The notes beneath the pieces are model-generated. The model saw only the letters and a program-made list of their open reading frames with translations, was not told the DNA's origin and searched no databases. Below are positions 20,627 to 30,745 of a DNA stretch of 64,000 bases, piece by piece; the stretch's first letter is position 1; each line of letters starts with the position of its first letter. The DNA comes from Castor canadensis. Its lineage: Eukaryota; Chordata; Mammalia; Rodentia; Castoridae. Location of the stretch: contig NC_133405.1 of NCBI RefSeq assembly GCF_047511655.1, forward strand, positions 92,410,598 through 92,474,597, in the 5' to 3' direction. A program made the position numbers and the translations under genes.

Positions 20627-21015
20627 GAATTTTGAATTTTGATCTGGACTAGTGATGGGCTGCTCCCAGTCAGCTACACAGTCACATGAGTAAACAACTG
20701 ATGCCCCACAGCACATTGTGTTGTTAGCATTTTGGAATATTGTGTTTTGTGTTTTCTCATCCCATTATGTCTAGAAAAGGCCCACTTTTTTTCTCCTGAT
20801 TTTGGTGAAAGAAGAGGAAGGCAATTACTCTTGAGAAGAAACTCAAGATAATTGGCCAGCACAAGGGTGACAAGCCAGGAATGGCTATGTCGTGCGAGTT
20901 AGGACTTCTGCAATTGATGATTGCTACCATCTTAAAGGATAAGGCATGAATTCTTCTATGAATGTGATGCAGTGAACTCATCATTATTAGTTAAATTCAC
21001 CATCATCATATCTTT

Positions 21016-21964
21016 TTTTTTTTTCCATTTTTCTTTTATTAGTCATATGTGCATACAAGGCTTGGTTCATTTCTCCCCCCTGCCCCCACCCCCTCCCTTA
21101 CCACCCACTCCACCCCCTCCCGCTCCCCCCCTCAATACCCAGCAGAAACTATTTTGCCCTTATCTCTAATTTTGTTGTAGAGAGAGTATAAGCAATAATA
21201 GGAAGGAACAAGGGGTTTTGCTGGTTGAGATAAGGATAGCTATACAGGGCATTGACTCACATTGATTTCCTGTGCACGGGTGTTACCTTCTAGGTTAATT
21301 CTTTTTGATCTAACCTTTTCTCTAGTTCCTGGTCCCCTTCTCCTATTGGCCTCAGTTGCTTTAAGGTACCTGCTTTAGTTTCTCTGCATTAAGGGCAACG
21401 AATGCTAGCTAGTTTTTTAGGTGTCTTACCTATCCTCACCCCTCCCTTGTGTGCTCTCGCTTTTATCATGTGCTCATAGTCCAATCCCCTTGTTGTGTTT
21501 GCCCTTGATCTAATGTCCACATATGAGGGAGAACATACGATTTTTGGTCTTTTGAGCCAGGCTAACCTCACTCAGAATGATGTTCTCCAATTCCATCCAT
21601 TTACCAGCGAATGATAACATTTCGTTCTTCTTCATGGCTGCATAAAATTCCATTGTGTATAGATACCACATTTTCTTAATCCATTCGTCAGTGCTGGGGC
21701 ATCTTGGCTGTTTCCATAACTTGGCTATTGTGAATAGTGCCGCAATAAACATGGATGTGCAGGTGCCTCTGGAGTAACAGTCTTTTGGGTATATCCCCAA
21801 GAGTGGTATTGCTGGATCAAATGGTAGATCGATGTCCAGCTTTTTAAGTAGCCTCCAAATTTTTTTCCAGAGTGGTTGTACTAGTCTACATTCCCACCAA
21901 CAGTGTAAGAGGGTTCCTTTTTCCCCGCATCCTCGCCAACACCTGTTGTTGGTGGTGTTGCTGA
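21016..21964 (-). mobile_element. Young L1 inside the Tigger transposase
   Basis: Antisense L1 3' end: T-rich tail complement at 21012-21040, C-rich 3' UTR at 21077-21130, ORF2 stop near 21510 and ORF2 C-terminal codons up to about 21960. A perfect 17-bp direct repeat ACCATCATCATATCTTT lies at 20999-21015 and 21965-21981. Confidence 0.95.
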
Positions 21965-22170
21965 ACCATCATCATATCTTTGACATGGAAAAATTTCTTG
22001 TCATGTGGATAGGAGACCAGATACAGATGAGCATATCACTTAGCCTGACATCAACAGTTTAGATAAAAGCAAGTCTTTTCAATATGCTTAAAGAGCATAC
22101 TTATAATCCAATGCATATGCAAATATTTATAGCAAGTCACAAGTGGTTCCAACACTTCAAAAGTCATTTT

Positions 22171-22228
22171 TTTTTCATTTTTCTTTTATTATTCATATGT
22201 GCATACAAGGCTTGGTTCATTTCTCCCC
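22171..22228 (-). mobile_element. Ultra-short young L1 insertion
   Basis: Only the T-rich tail complement plus about 40 bp of L1 3' UTR end (ATTCATATGTGCATACAAGG CTTGGTTCATTTCTCCCC). A perfect 12-bp direct repeat AAAAGTCATTTT lies at 22159-22170 and 22229-22240. Removing insert and one repeat restores the transposase reading. Confidence 0.92.
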
Positions 22229-23334
22229 AAAAGTCATTTTAATTTTCATAAAGCGAAGGTCAGTGGCAAGGCAACAAGTGCCAATACTAAAGGTACTGAA
22301 GCTTTTAAGGAACAGCTGCATAGAATAATTGTGGAGGAGAAATAGTTGCCAGAACAATATTAATGTCAATAAAATGACCTCGTTCTGGAAGCTTACGCTA
22401 GAGTGTTCATACATTCATCAAGAGTCCAAGACAATGCCAGGATTCAAGACATTCAAAGACAGTGCAGCACTGCTTCAGGGGAGAAATGTCTCAGGACTCA
22501 AATTAAAGTCTTTCCTAATCTACTACTCAGAGCTCTAGAGCATTCGGGAATGTGAGCAAGCAAATGCTCCCATTTATTATCACCATAACACAAGAGCCTG
22601 GATGACATCAGCATTCTGCAGACAAAACAGCATCCCACTCAAGATTCTTCTGATCTTATACAATGCTCCAGGGCAACCACAGCACATCAGTTACATATAT
22701 CCTGTATAAAGGTGGTGCATTTGCCACTAAACACATCCACACTCATTCAACCAGTGGGCCAAGGTGCGATAGCTGTGTTCATAGCACACTATTTAATGTT
22801 TGCACAGGCTGTTGAAATGATTGAATCTGGCTGAATGCTCTGAGAGTTTTGGAAAGGAGTTTAACATTTAAATGCTATCTGGAACATTGCTGCAGTATGA
22901 GAAGAAGTTACATTGCAAATGCGCGAACAGAATTTGGAAGAAAATCTTAAAGATATAGATGAATACATCAAAGGCTTTAATAAAGATTCTGCTGTTGATG
23001 AAGTAGTAAACAAAAAGATTACTAGTATTTGGGAAACAGAATTGAATATTGATAAAGAGGATATTCATGAACTTTTTGGCATTGAGGCTAAAGACTTTTC
23101 AAATAAGAAGCTGATCAATCTAGAGGAAGAAAGAAGTAAAAAAAGCTGAAACCAAGAAAGAAGTTATACTTGAAAGAAAGTTCAAGCAAAGAAAATGGTG
23201 GAGGTGTTTGCTACTATCCACAGTGGCCTAAGACATTACAAGCAGGGCAGTGTTAGGTCCCAGTTGTGTGACTGGTGAGAGTATGAAAGATTTCATAAGC
23301 AGAGACAAAGTTTTACTTACTTTTCAAAAGAGGA

Positions 23335-23717
23335 AAGGACCAGATACCATACACAGTATTGGTACCTTGGTGTAATTTTTTTTTAAGGTGGGGTTTGTAG
23401 GAACATGGGTGAGGGAGTGGGATGGGTGGTCCTTGGTCCCTTTGATAGATGGTGGATATCCTGATTAGAACAGTATGTTGACCAGGGTGTGGTTTGGCTC
23501 GAAGACATGTCTTCAAAGTCTCTGGGTACTGTGGTTTTTCAGAATAGAACAGAGAAGTTACTAGGTGGGTCTGGTCTGAATAAGGTAAACAAGATTAGGC
23601 AGAAGCCTAAACAAAATGCAGTACAGATACAAAAGGGAGTTTCTTAGGCCCATTTGTTAGCTTTATATGGAGGCCAACTACAAAGAGTTCACAAAAGTTG
23701 ACTGTCAGATATAGGAT
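23335..23717. other. Unassigned part of, or insertion in, Tigger
   Basis: Lies between the transposase relic and the SINE. GTGGGGTTTGTAGGAACATG and neighbouring sequence do not recall Tigger; a separate old insertion is possible. Confidence 0.4.
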
Positions 23718-23917
23718 ATTCTTTTTTTTTCCCCTGGTACTGAGGTTTGAACTCAGGACCTATATCTTGAGCCACTCCACCAGCCCTTTTTTGTGATGGG
23801 TTGTTTTGAGATAGGGTCTTGCAAACTTTTTTCCCAGGTTGGCTTTGAACCAGAATCCTTCTGATCACTGCCTCCTGAGCAGTTAGGATTACAGGCATGA
23901 GCCACCGGTACCTGGCT
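23718..23917 (-). mobile_element. Two-part B1-dID SINE
   Basis: T-run, shortened ID arm (CTCAGGACCTATATCTTGAG) and B1 arm ending GAGCCACCGGTACCTGGC. AGATATAGGAT occurs at 23707 and again at 23918, the duplicated target. Confidence 0.9.
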
Positions 23918-24369
23918 AGATATAGGATTGTCTTGCTTGCTATAAAGAAATATATAATGAAAAGAAGAAACAAACTGTACAGTCAAAACTTGGTGTCTTC
24001 CTGAAGAACACTATGCCTGTTTCCATCATGTGCTGATGACCCTGTGCCCTTCTATCAGCTATTCTCAAGCCTCATAGGAAGAGAGAAAAATTATGACCAT
24101 GTCACTGTAGCACTGCTACAGGGCTTCAAATATTCTTCAGGCCTATTCTGCTTTCAGCTACGTGTGTTAATGGTGAATAAATGCAACCATGCAGTTTTTC
24201 ACTTAATATATAATATTCAATAAATTACATGAGATATTCAACTCTTTATTATAAAATAGGCTTTTGTTAGATGATTTTGCCCATCTTTAGGCTAACATAA
24301 GTGTTCTGAGCACATTTGAGGCAGGCCAGACTAAACTATGATATTTGGGAGGTAAGGTGTGTTAACTTG

Positions 24370-24720
24370 GTACAGCTAGATAAATATCATCACATGGCCA
24401 CCATTCAGTTTCAACAACTGTCAACATTTTGCCACATTTTTTCCATCTATCTCTGTAGGAAAAACAACTCATTTTTTCTCTACTCCCATACCACCATCAA
24501 TAGACTTCTGTGACCTTAAAAGGTGTGGGGTTTTCTTCCCACTAGCAAGCAAGCAACTGTGTAGTAGAGGATACTAGCTGGATGTCCTAATTCAATTCTG
24601 ACACTGTCTACTTGGAAATAGAGTCAGATCCCACATGTTGTAGGCTTCATCCTCAAGATTACTTCCTCCTTTTACAGGCTGGTTGCAAGCCCCACGTTAT
24701 TTTACCTATGCTTCTGACAA
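24370..24720. other. Unassigned spacer
   Basis: No gene. Contains CATCACATGGCCACCATTCA and other text I cannot place. Confidence 0.4.
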
Positions 24721-25520
24721 GCTAGTTGTAAATCAGGGTTCCCACAATTTGCTTGAGTTGGTCACAGAACTCAGGGAAACACTTAGGTTACTGGTTTATT
24801 ATAAAGGATTATTACAGCCAGGTGCTGGTGGCTCACGCCTATAATCCTAGCTACTCAGGAGGTAGAAATCAGGAGGATCACGGTTCAAAGTCAGCCCTGG
24901 CAAATAGTTTGTGAGATCCTATCTCAAAAAAAAATCACAAAAAGGGCTGGTGGAGTGACTCAAGGTATATGCCCTGAGTTCAAACCCCAGTACCACAAAA
25001 TAAATAAATAAATAGATGCATAAATAAATAAAGGATATTACAAAAGATACAGATGAGGAGATGCACAGGGCGAAGTATGAGAGAAGGAACGGGGAGCTTT
25101 CATGCCCCCTTTCAATGGGCCACCCTCTGAGAAATTGCATGTGTTCAGCTGTCTGTAAGTTCTCAGAACACTATCCTTTTGGTATTTTATGGGGGCTTCA
25201 TTACTTAGGCATCATTGGTTAAATCGTTGGCCATTAGTGATAAACTTAAGTTCAGACACTTCCTCCTCCCCAAGGTTGAGGGATGGAACTGAAACCTGCC
25301 TTAGGTTTCCAGTGACCAATAGCCTATCCTGAAGCCATGTATGGGCTTCCAGCCATTAGTCAACTCATTAGCTTACAAAAGACACTATCACTTCAAAGAT
25401 TCCAAGAATTTTAGGAGTTGTCTGCCAGGAAATGGGGAGGGAGACCGAATTCTCACCATTACACTATCTAGTTTCTTGAACCAACTAGAAGTGAAACAAC
25501 ATTCTTATGTAACTAAAAAA
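24720..25520 (-). mobile_element. Ancient LTR-type repeat, split by a SINE
   Basis: GTCACAGAACTCAGGGAAAC, GGGGCTTCATTACTTAGGCA, TGGTTAAATCGTTGGCCATT, TCCTGAAGCCATGTATGGGC and CAAAAGACACTATCACTTCA follow a repeat found in many mammals that I recall but cannot name reliably. Orientation is a guess. The SINE at 24813-25030 interrupts it. Confidence 0.45.
24813..25032 (+). mobile_element. Two-part B1-dID SINE with (TAAA)n tail
   Basis: AGCCAGGTGCTGGTGGCTCA, then AATCACAAAAAGGGCTGGTG, shortened ID arm, and a tail of AAATAAATAAATAA units. AAGGATTATTACA (24799) and AAGGATATTACA (25032) flank it. Confidence 0.92.
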
Positions 25521-25776
25521 ATCACACTTAAAACATGAACAATAATATTCTAAGATTAACATTTTAATATCATCTGTTAATATTGAAACTGGAGTTTTAG
25601 GCCCCAGGTTCAAACTCCAGGCAGGGGGAGGGGTTCCACATGTTTGGTTCAGTGCATGCCCTATGCCTAATAAAGAAATGGTGAAAGTCAGAGAAAGGAG
25701 GTTTATTACCTGTGGCAGCAGCCTTGGGAAGAGGCGAAGTAAGCACTTCAGCCCATCCTCAGGCATCTTCAGGGTA

Positions 25777-25986
25777 CAGACATGAGCTTTATTTATTTAT
25801 TTATTTTTGCCGTACTGGGGCTTGAACTTAGTGGCTTGAGCCACTCCACCAGCCCTTTTTTGTGATGGATTTTTTTGAGATAGCATCTCACAAACTATTT
25901 GCCTGGGGTGGCTTCGAACTGTGATCCTCCCGATCTCTGCTTTCTGAGTAGTTAGGATTACAGGTGTGAGCTCAGACATGAGCTTT
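25777..25986 (-). mobile_element. B1-dID SINE with 14-bp target duplication
   Basis: CAGACATGAGCTTT at 25777-25790 and 25973-25986 is a perfect duplication around a SINE at 25791-25972. The ID arm is further shortened (GAACTTAGTGGCTTGAGCCA). Confidence 0.93.
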
Positions 25987-25989
25987 CGG

Positions 25990-26445
25990 GTTAATTAGAC
26001 AATAGAACTGGGGCAGGGGGAGAGAGGTATGATAATAATCATACATCCTGTTTAAAGTATGGCCTGGTTGGTCATTGTGGAGGAATTCACGATAAGTTAT
26101 TGCTGTCATCACTTGAGGGGAGCAATTTTGGTCAGGATAAAGTCATTGTTGCCTGGCAGGTGGTCTGTCCTGAGTTTTTGCTGTTCCTTTCCTTTGGGGC
26201 AGTTTTCTGTATCCCTACTTGTAAACATGTTACCAATAAGTTGTCCTTCCTGGATTCCAAGGTGAATAGATAAGACAAAGACAGAAAATGGAGACAGGGA
26301 TGCCAATTTTTTTTCTGCTTTTAGTTAATTCATGGGCCCAAGTAAGGAGTCAGTGCTCTTCAGCAAAAGCAGCATTTAAGTATCTGCTACAATATTATTG
26401 AGACCATATTCATATTTCCTTAATTATTCTCCAAATGTCTTTTTA
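25990..26445. other. Unassigned, possibly old LTR sequence
   Basis: With 25550-25776 this looks like one degraded element (GGTTTATTACCTGTGGCAGC, CTGTATCCCTACTTGTAAAC), but no family is recognised and no retroviral frame is present. Confidence 0.35.
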
Positions 26446-26447
26446 TA

Positions 26448-26845
26448 GATTTTTTTTTTTTGTGAGATTGAAGTTTGAACTCAAGTCTTCACACTTGCAA
26501 AGCGGGCACTCTACCTCTTGAGCCACACCTCCCAGTCCTTTTTTGCCTTGGTTTTTTTTTTCTCCTACCCCATGACTCGTCATTTACAATACAGACCAGG
26601 CACGAGGCCTGGGCAGAGGTGTTTGTGAGGTAGGTTTACTTTACCTCCTCTTCTATATAGTCAGTATAAGAACATAGCCTGTGGTATGTACTTGGAGGCC
26701 TAGAAGTTATTCTTTAGGCTCGGCCCTGGTTATTTTGGAGATGGGGGTCTCATGAATTATTTGCCAGGCTGGCCTCGAACGGCAATTCTCCCAATTTCAG
26801 CCTCCCAAGTAGCTAGGATTACAGGCTTGAGCCACAGGTGCTTGG
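26448..26845 (-). mobile_element. B1-ID SINE split by another retroposed unit
   Basis: ID arm at 26448-26540 (TGAGCCACACCTCCCAGTCC) and B1 arm at 26728-26845 (TATTTTGGAGATGGGGGTCT to GAGCCACAGGTGCTTGGC). The intact composite has the two joined by CTCTGGTTATTTTGGAG, as at 42370; here a unit of about 170 bp interrupts that joint. Confidence 0.8.
26552..26723 (-). mobile_element. Uncharacterised retroposed unit, copy 2
   Basis: T-run, CTCCTACCCCATGACTCGTC, ACAATACAGACCAGGCACGA, TTTACTTTACCTCCTCTTC and GTATAAGAACATAGCCTGTG match the unit at 12321-12471 in order and spacing. CCTTGGTT (26546-26553) and CCCTGGTT (26724-26731) are an imperfect duplication of the host SINE sequence. Confidence 0.68.
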
Positions 26846-27043
26846 CTTCTTTTTACAGATTTTTTTTTTAAAAAAAACAATTAAGTTACAGCTCAAGCAT
26901 TGCATTTGCTTATGTTTCTTCAGATTGTTTGAATTGAAAGCAGTTGCCTCATCTTTTTATAAAATGTTTTTAAAGTTTAAAAATGCACAGATGCACTTGA
27001 AAACATACAAAGAAGATCTCCAAGGGTCAGAGAGAGAACATAG

Positions 27044-27069
27044 AAAGGAGAGAGAGAGAGAGAGAGATG
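27044..27069. repeat. (GA)n simple repeat
   Basis: About eleven GA units after GAAAGGAGAG. Confidence 0.9.
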
Positions 27070-27184
27070 CGTGGAGACAATGAGGGAGTGAAAACTGGCA
27101 CTGACTGTAGGGGTTGGAGTTTCAGTTCTTCCTTTGAGGAGCCAAGGCCCTACCCATGCCAGGACATCAGCCTAGACTTTTAAT

Positions 27185-27605
27185 GTTCACACATGAACAT
27201 TAAAACAAAACCAATATGACATTTCTTATCATTAGGCAGAAAAATATTAAAAATCTTCCAGAAGTGTTAAGGAGAATGTGGGGAAATAAGCATACTCCCA
27301 CACTGCTGGTGGAAATATCAACTGGTTCAACCACTTTGGAGAGCAATTTGTCAAAATGTTGTGAAAAAACAAAATGTGATGATGTCATATGATGTAACAC
27401 TACACAGAAATGGTGCTAGATGCACAGACAGCAACATGGATAGGTCTCAAAAGAGAGCATAATGTTGAAAAGGATGATATAGTTATGAAAATGGATGTGC
27501 ACAAAGTCACCATACTATGTTTGTAAAGTATAAAATGGATGAGACTATACTCTGAGCCATAGTGGATGCTTGAAACAAGTATGGCAATGAAGGTGATGGT
27601 TAAAT
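27185..27605 (+). mobile_element. Ancient L1 3' ORF2 region
   Basis: Sense-strand ORF2 end: CATACTCCCACACTGCTGGT, CAACCACTTTGGAGAGCAAT and ATGGATAGGTCTCAAAAGAG correspond to the last part of ORF2 and the start of the 3' UTR of an old mammalian L1. Internally deleted. Confidence 0.75.
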
Positions 27606-27606
27606 G

Positions 27607-27725
27607 GAAAATTTTAATGATGGAGGGGGTAAAATTCAACTATGATATATTTGATATATTGTAAGAACTTTTGTAAATGCCACAATGTACCCCCAGCACA
27701 ACAATAAAAAAAGGAAAAAAATTAG
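27607..27725 (+). mobile_element. Short retroposed unit (L1 3'-end-like)
   Basis: AATGATGGAGGGGGTAAAAT, TTGTAAGAACTTTTGTAAAT and CACAATGTACCCCCAGCACA, then an A-rich tail. It carries a local TTTGATATAT duplication compared with the copy at 8155. Confidence 0.6.
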
Positions 27726-27751
27726 CTATATCACTAAGATTTTATTTTGAT

Positions 27752-27957
27752 GGTCCTAGGTTTTGAACTCAGGGCTTCATACTTACTAGGCAAGTGCTCA
27801 ACCACTTGAGCCACTCCACCAGCCCTTTTTTGTGATTTTTTTTTTCAGATAGGGTCTCAAGAACTATTTGCCTGGGCTGGCTTCGACGAACTGTGAACCT
27901 TCTGATCTCTGCCTTTTGAGTAGCAAGGATTACAGGCATGAGCCACCAGCACCTGAG
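27752..27957 (-). mobile_element. B1-ID SINE with full ID arm
   Basis: ID arm with GCTTCATACTTACTAGGCAA and TCAACCACTTGAGCCACTCC, then the B1 arm ending CATGAGCCACCAGCACCTGA. Confidence 0.88.
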
Positions 27958-28099
27958 TGCAAGATTTTTAATTGTAGGAAGCAAGTATGACAAAATATCT
28001 AAAATTCCAGGTGATAGGTATATGGGTTTTTGTAATAATACTTTTTGTGCTTTTCTATGACTTTCACATTTCTCACAATTAAAAAAAAAAAGGAAACTC

Positions 28100-28420
28100 A
28101 GTTGAGTTTGCTTCAAATGAAAAAAGAGCCATAAGGATAGACAGAAAGAACTGTTTCTGCTGTTAAAATTATACTTAAGACATGGAGAATTCAAAGGCAT
28201 TTTGCAAGGGCAGCAAGCTCAAGGCAGAGACATTTTCCCTCACCAGAACCCAATGGCACAAACTTCTGCATGTCAGTTTAGGAATTGACTCAGGGCAATT
28301 TGTCAAGTAAAATGCACTGGAAGCAGAGAGGGAACCATCACTAAGACACAGCTTTATACAACCAAGAAATTCCAGAGTGAGAGGGATTGGCAGCAGCCAC
28401 TGAGACACAAGATTACATGC
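28100..28420. other. Unassigned spacer
   Basis: The left end may be an old L1 3' tail (AAAAAAAAAAAGG at 28081). The rest is unassigned and forms the target region of the next L1. Confidence 0.4.
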
Positions 28421-28438
28421 AAAGATGTGTTGATCCAA

Positions 28439-29488
28439 AAACACATGAAGAAATGCTCACCATCCCTGGCCATAAAGGAAATGCAAATCAAAACCACACT
28501 AAGATTCCACCTCACCCCTGTTAGAATAGCTATCATCAAAAACACCACTAACAACAAATGTTGGCAAGGATGGGAGGAAAAAGGAACCCTCGTACACTGC
28601 TGGTGGGAATGCAAGCAAGTGCAACCACTCTGGAAAAAAATTTGGAGGCTTCTTAAAAATCTAACCATAGATCTGCCATATGATCCAGCAATCCCACTCC
28701 TAGGGATATACCCAAAGGAAAGCGATTCAGGTTACTCCAGAGGCACCTGCACACCCATGTTTATTGTAGTGCCATTCACAATAGCCAAGCTATGGAAACA
28801 GCCAAGATGCCCCACCACTGATGAATGGATTAAGAAAATGTGGTATTTATACACAATGGAATTTTACTCAGCCATGAAGAAGAATGGAATCTTGTCATTC
28901 GCAAGTAAATGGATGGAACTGGAGAACATCATCTTAAGCAAAATTAGCCAGGCTCAGAAGGCCAAAAATCACATGTTCTTCCTCATATGCAGACTTCAGA
29001 CCCAAAACAAATGCAGTAATATTATTGGACATGGGTCACACGCTAAGGGGAGAACACATACCTGAGGAATAGGGAAAGGTAGGAAACTCAAAACTTGAAA
29101 GTGTTTGATGTGTCCACTGTAGAGGAGTTAATATAGTAACCTTAAAACGACAGAGGTCACTATGGGAAGGTGACCGGGAAGTAGTGAAAAGGTCAGGTAG
29201 AGATGAACCAATTCGGGTTGTGATACACATGTGCATGGAAGCAATGCTAGGAATCTCTCTGTATAGCTATCCTTATCTCAACTAGCAAAAACGCTATGTC
29301 TTTCTTATTATTGCTTATGTCTTCTCTTCAACAAAATTGGAGAAGAGGGCAGAACAGGTCTGTCTGGAAGCGAGGGGGTGGGTAGGAAAGGGAGGGGAAG
29401 GGGGAGGGGGCAGGGGGCACAGGGGAGAAACGGCCCAAACAATGTAAGCACATATGAATAAATAAAAAAAAAAGAAAATTTGAAAAAA
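28439..29488 (+). mobile_element. Young L1, 5'-truncated, intact ORF2 end
   Basis: An open frame runs through the L1 part to a stop at 29063-29065, covering the ORF2 C-terminus with the cysteine-rich segment (TNNKCWQGWEEKG..CWWEC), although the second cysteine position reads W. Then come the 3' UTR with G-rich block 29381-29425 and an A-rich tail. A perfect 18-bp duplication AAAGATGTGTTGATCCAA lies at 28421-28438 and 29489-29506. Confidence 0.95.
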
Positions 29489-29659
29489 AAAGATGTGTTG
29501 ATCCAAGATCAAGACAAGATCATGTGTAGGGAATGCAAATGTAGAAGGCAAAACAATAATCCCCCAAGATGGCCAGGTCCTACTTCCTGGAGCCTATGAT
29601 TTATTATCTTCACATCCAAAGAGAATCTGCGCAGATGTGATTAAGATTATGATTAAGAT

Positions 29660-29820
29660 TAAGATTACACGCCTGTAATCCTAGCTACTCACGAGGCAGA
29701 GATCAGGAGGATTACAATTCAAAGCCAGTCGAAAACACCCTTCACAAAAAAGGGCTGGTAGAGTGGCTCAAGGTGTAGGCCCTGAGTTCAAGCCCCAGTA
29801 CGCAAAAAAAAAACCCCAAA
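29660..29820 (+). mobile_element. Two-part B1-dID SINE, 5'-truncated
   Basis: Starts inside the B1 arm (ACGCCTGTAATCCTAGCTAC), with GGGCTGGTAGAGTGGCTCAA and the shortened ID arm, then an A/C-rich tail. Confidence 0.85.
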
Positions 29821-29844
29821 AAAAACCAGACCTATCTTGAAAAT

Positions 29845-29940
29845 ATCCAACAAGGGCTGGCAGAATGGTTCAAGTGGTAGAGCACCTTCCTAGCAAGGGT
29901 GAAGCTCTGAGTTGAAACCCCAGTACCACCAAAAAAAAAG
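29845..29940 (+). mobile_element. ID SINE, full length
   Basis: AGGGCTGGCAGAATGGTTCA, AGTGGTAGAGCACCTTCCTA, GTTGAAACCCCAGTACCACC and a 9-A tail. Confidence 0.88.
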
Positions 29941-30059
29941 ATTAAGGTCTTTGAGATGGGGAAGATTAACCTGCACGAGCACAACCTAACCACACAAATC
30001 TTTGCTACTGGAAGTGAAGTAGGCTAAAATTAGGGAAAGTTCGGGACTCATAGAAAAAT

Positions 30060-30365
30060 ATGAGTTTAACCATAAATATTAGGTTAACCATGTTTTGACT
30101 CAGGAAACGCCCTCACCTGGCCAGGAACCGTCCATGCCCCTCCTCACCCATTGATTATTGGGTGAGAATCATCTGGTCCTCCCTTCCCATAAATTAGCGA
30201 AAGTTTTAAAAGTACCTGAGAAAGAGAAGCTTGCTCTGTCTGCCAGCAGTCGCCACCTGCGCCCACCATGCTCCCCTTTGTATTCCCCTTTCCTGACATT
30301 TAATAAACTCCTTTTACACCCACGTGTCCTGCCATGGGTTCTTCCCGGTGAGATATAAAGAATTT
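30060..30365 (+). mobile_element. Candidate solo LTR nested in an older LTR
   Basis: A compact block with a TATA-like ATAAATTAGCG (30189), a stretch reading AGAAGCTTGCTCTGTCTGCC, and AATAAACTCCTTTTACACCC (30301) as a polyadenylation-type signal, ending near GGTTCTTCCCGGTGAGATAT. This arrangement is typical of gammaretrovirus-like LTRs. Boundaries were not fixed: no clear duplication found. It lies inside the MLT1-like LTR. Confidence 0.5.
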
Positions 30366-30702
30366 GGAAGTCTTCTGATCACAGACTGCACCAGCACTGT
30401 TAACACAAGGTGGTGAAAGAAGAGAGGGTCACATGTGAAACCACCTGGAGGATTCAATGTATGGTTGCTGACTTTGAAGATGGAGGAGGGAACACAAGAC
30501 AAGGAATGTAGGTGGTCTCCATTTACTATAGCCAGGAAGAAAATGGGACCTTGGTTCAACAATGGCAAGAAACTGAGTTCTGGTAAGAACCCAAATGAGC
30601 ACAAGGCAGATTTTTCCTAGTTCCTCCAGAAAGGAAAAAGCTCACCTTGATTATAAACAGCCCAGTGAGACCGGTATCAGACTTCTAACCTCAAGCTCTA
30701 AG

Positions 30703-30745
30703 TCACTAACTGTGCTTTAAGTCACTAACTGTGCTTTAAGTCACT
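30703..30745. repeat. Short tandem repeat, 21-bp unit
   Basis: TAAGTCACTAACTGTGCTT occurs twice in a row, then TAAGTCACTAAGTTTG, inside the 3' end of the MLT1-like LTR (normally a single TAAG..CACTAAGTTTG). Confidence 0.85.

Larger units (their letters stand above)
20767..23330 (+). pseudogene. Tigger transposase relic (pogo-like, DDE type)
   Basis: The start ATG at 20767 opens the N-terminal DNA-binding part, with LEEKLKII and VATILKD-like segments near 20820-20945. A CENP-B-like second helix-turn-helix with LVMWIGDQ follows the L1 at 21990, and WFQHFKS at 22143. The DDE core includes FKTFKDSAALL (22443), LIIYNAPG-like sequence near 22655, and LIQPVGQG near 22745. The C-terminal part has ELFGIEAKDFSNKKL (near 23070) and FATIHSGLR (near 23200). 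Stops, frameshifts and two L1 insertions make it non-functional. The family is the source of the TIGD and CENPB host genes. Confidence 0.86.
20469..24366 (+). mobile_element. Tigger-group DNA transposon, near full length
   Basis: The left end reads GACTTTATGATGGTGCAAAAGC, CACTCAGTAGAAACCATG; the right end has AATTACATGAGATATTCAAC, TTTATTATAAAATAGGC and GTAAGTGTTCTGAGCACAT-like sequence, as in MER44/Tigger7-type elements. Between them lies a broken transposase. Inserted later: an ID at 20538-20626, L1 at 21016-21964, a tiny L1 at 22171-22228 and a B1-dID at 23718-23917. Group assignment is strong; the exact subfamily is from memory. Confidence 0.85.

Noticed and set aside
22913-23149. 78-codon lysine-rich frame as a small gene
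   Set aside because: It is the C-terminal part of the fossil Tigger transposase; stops and shifts lie in the same frame upstream.
28427-29065. 212-codon open frame with its own ATG
   Set aside because: The first codons come from the duplicated target site; the rest is the L1 ORF2 C-terminus.
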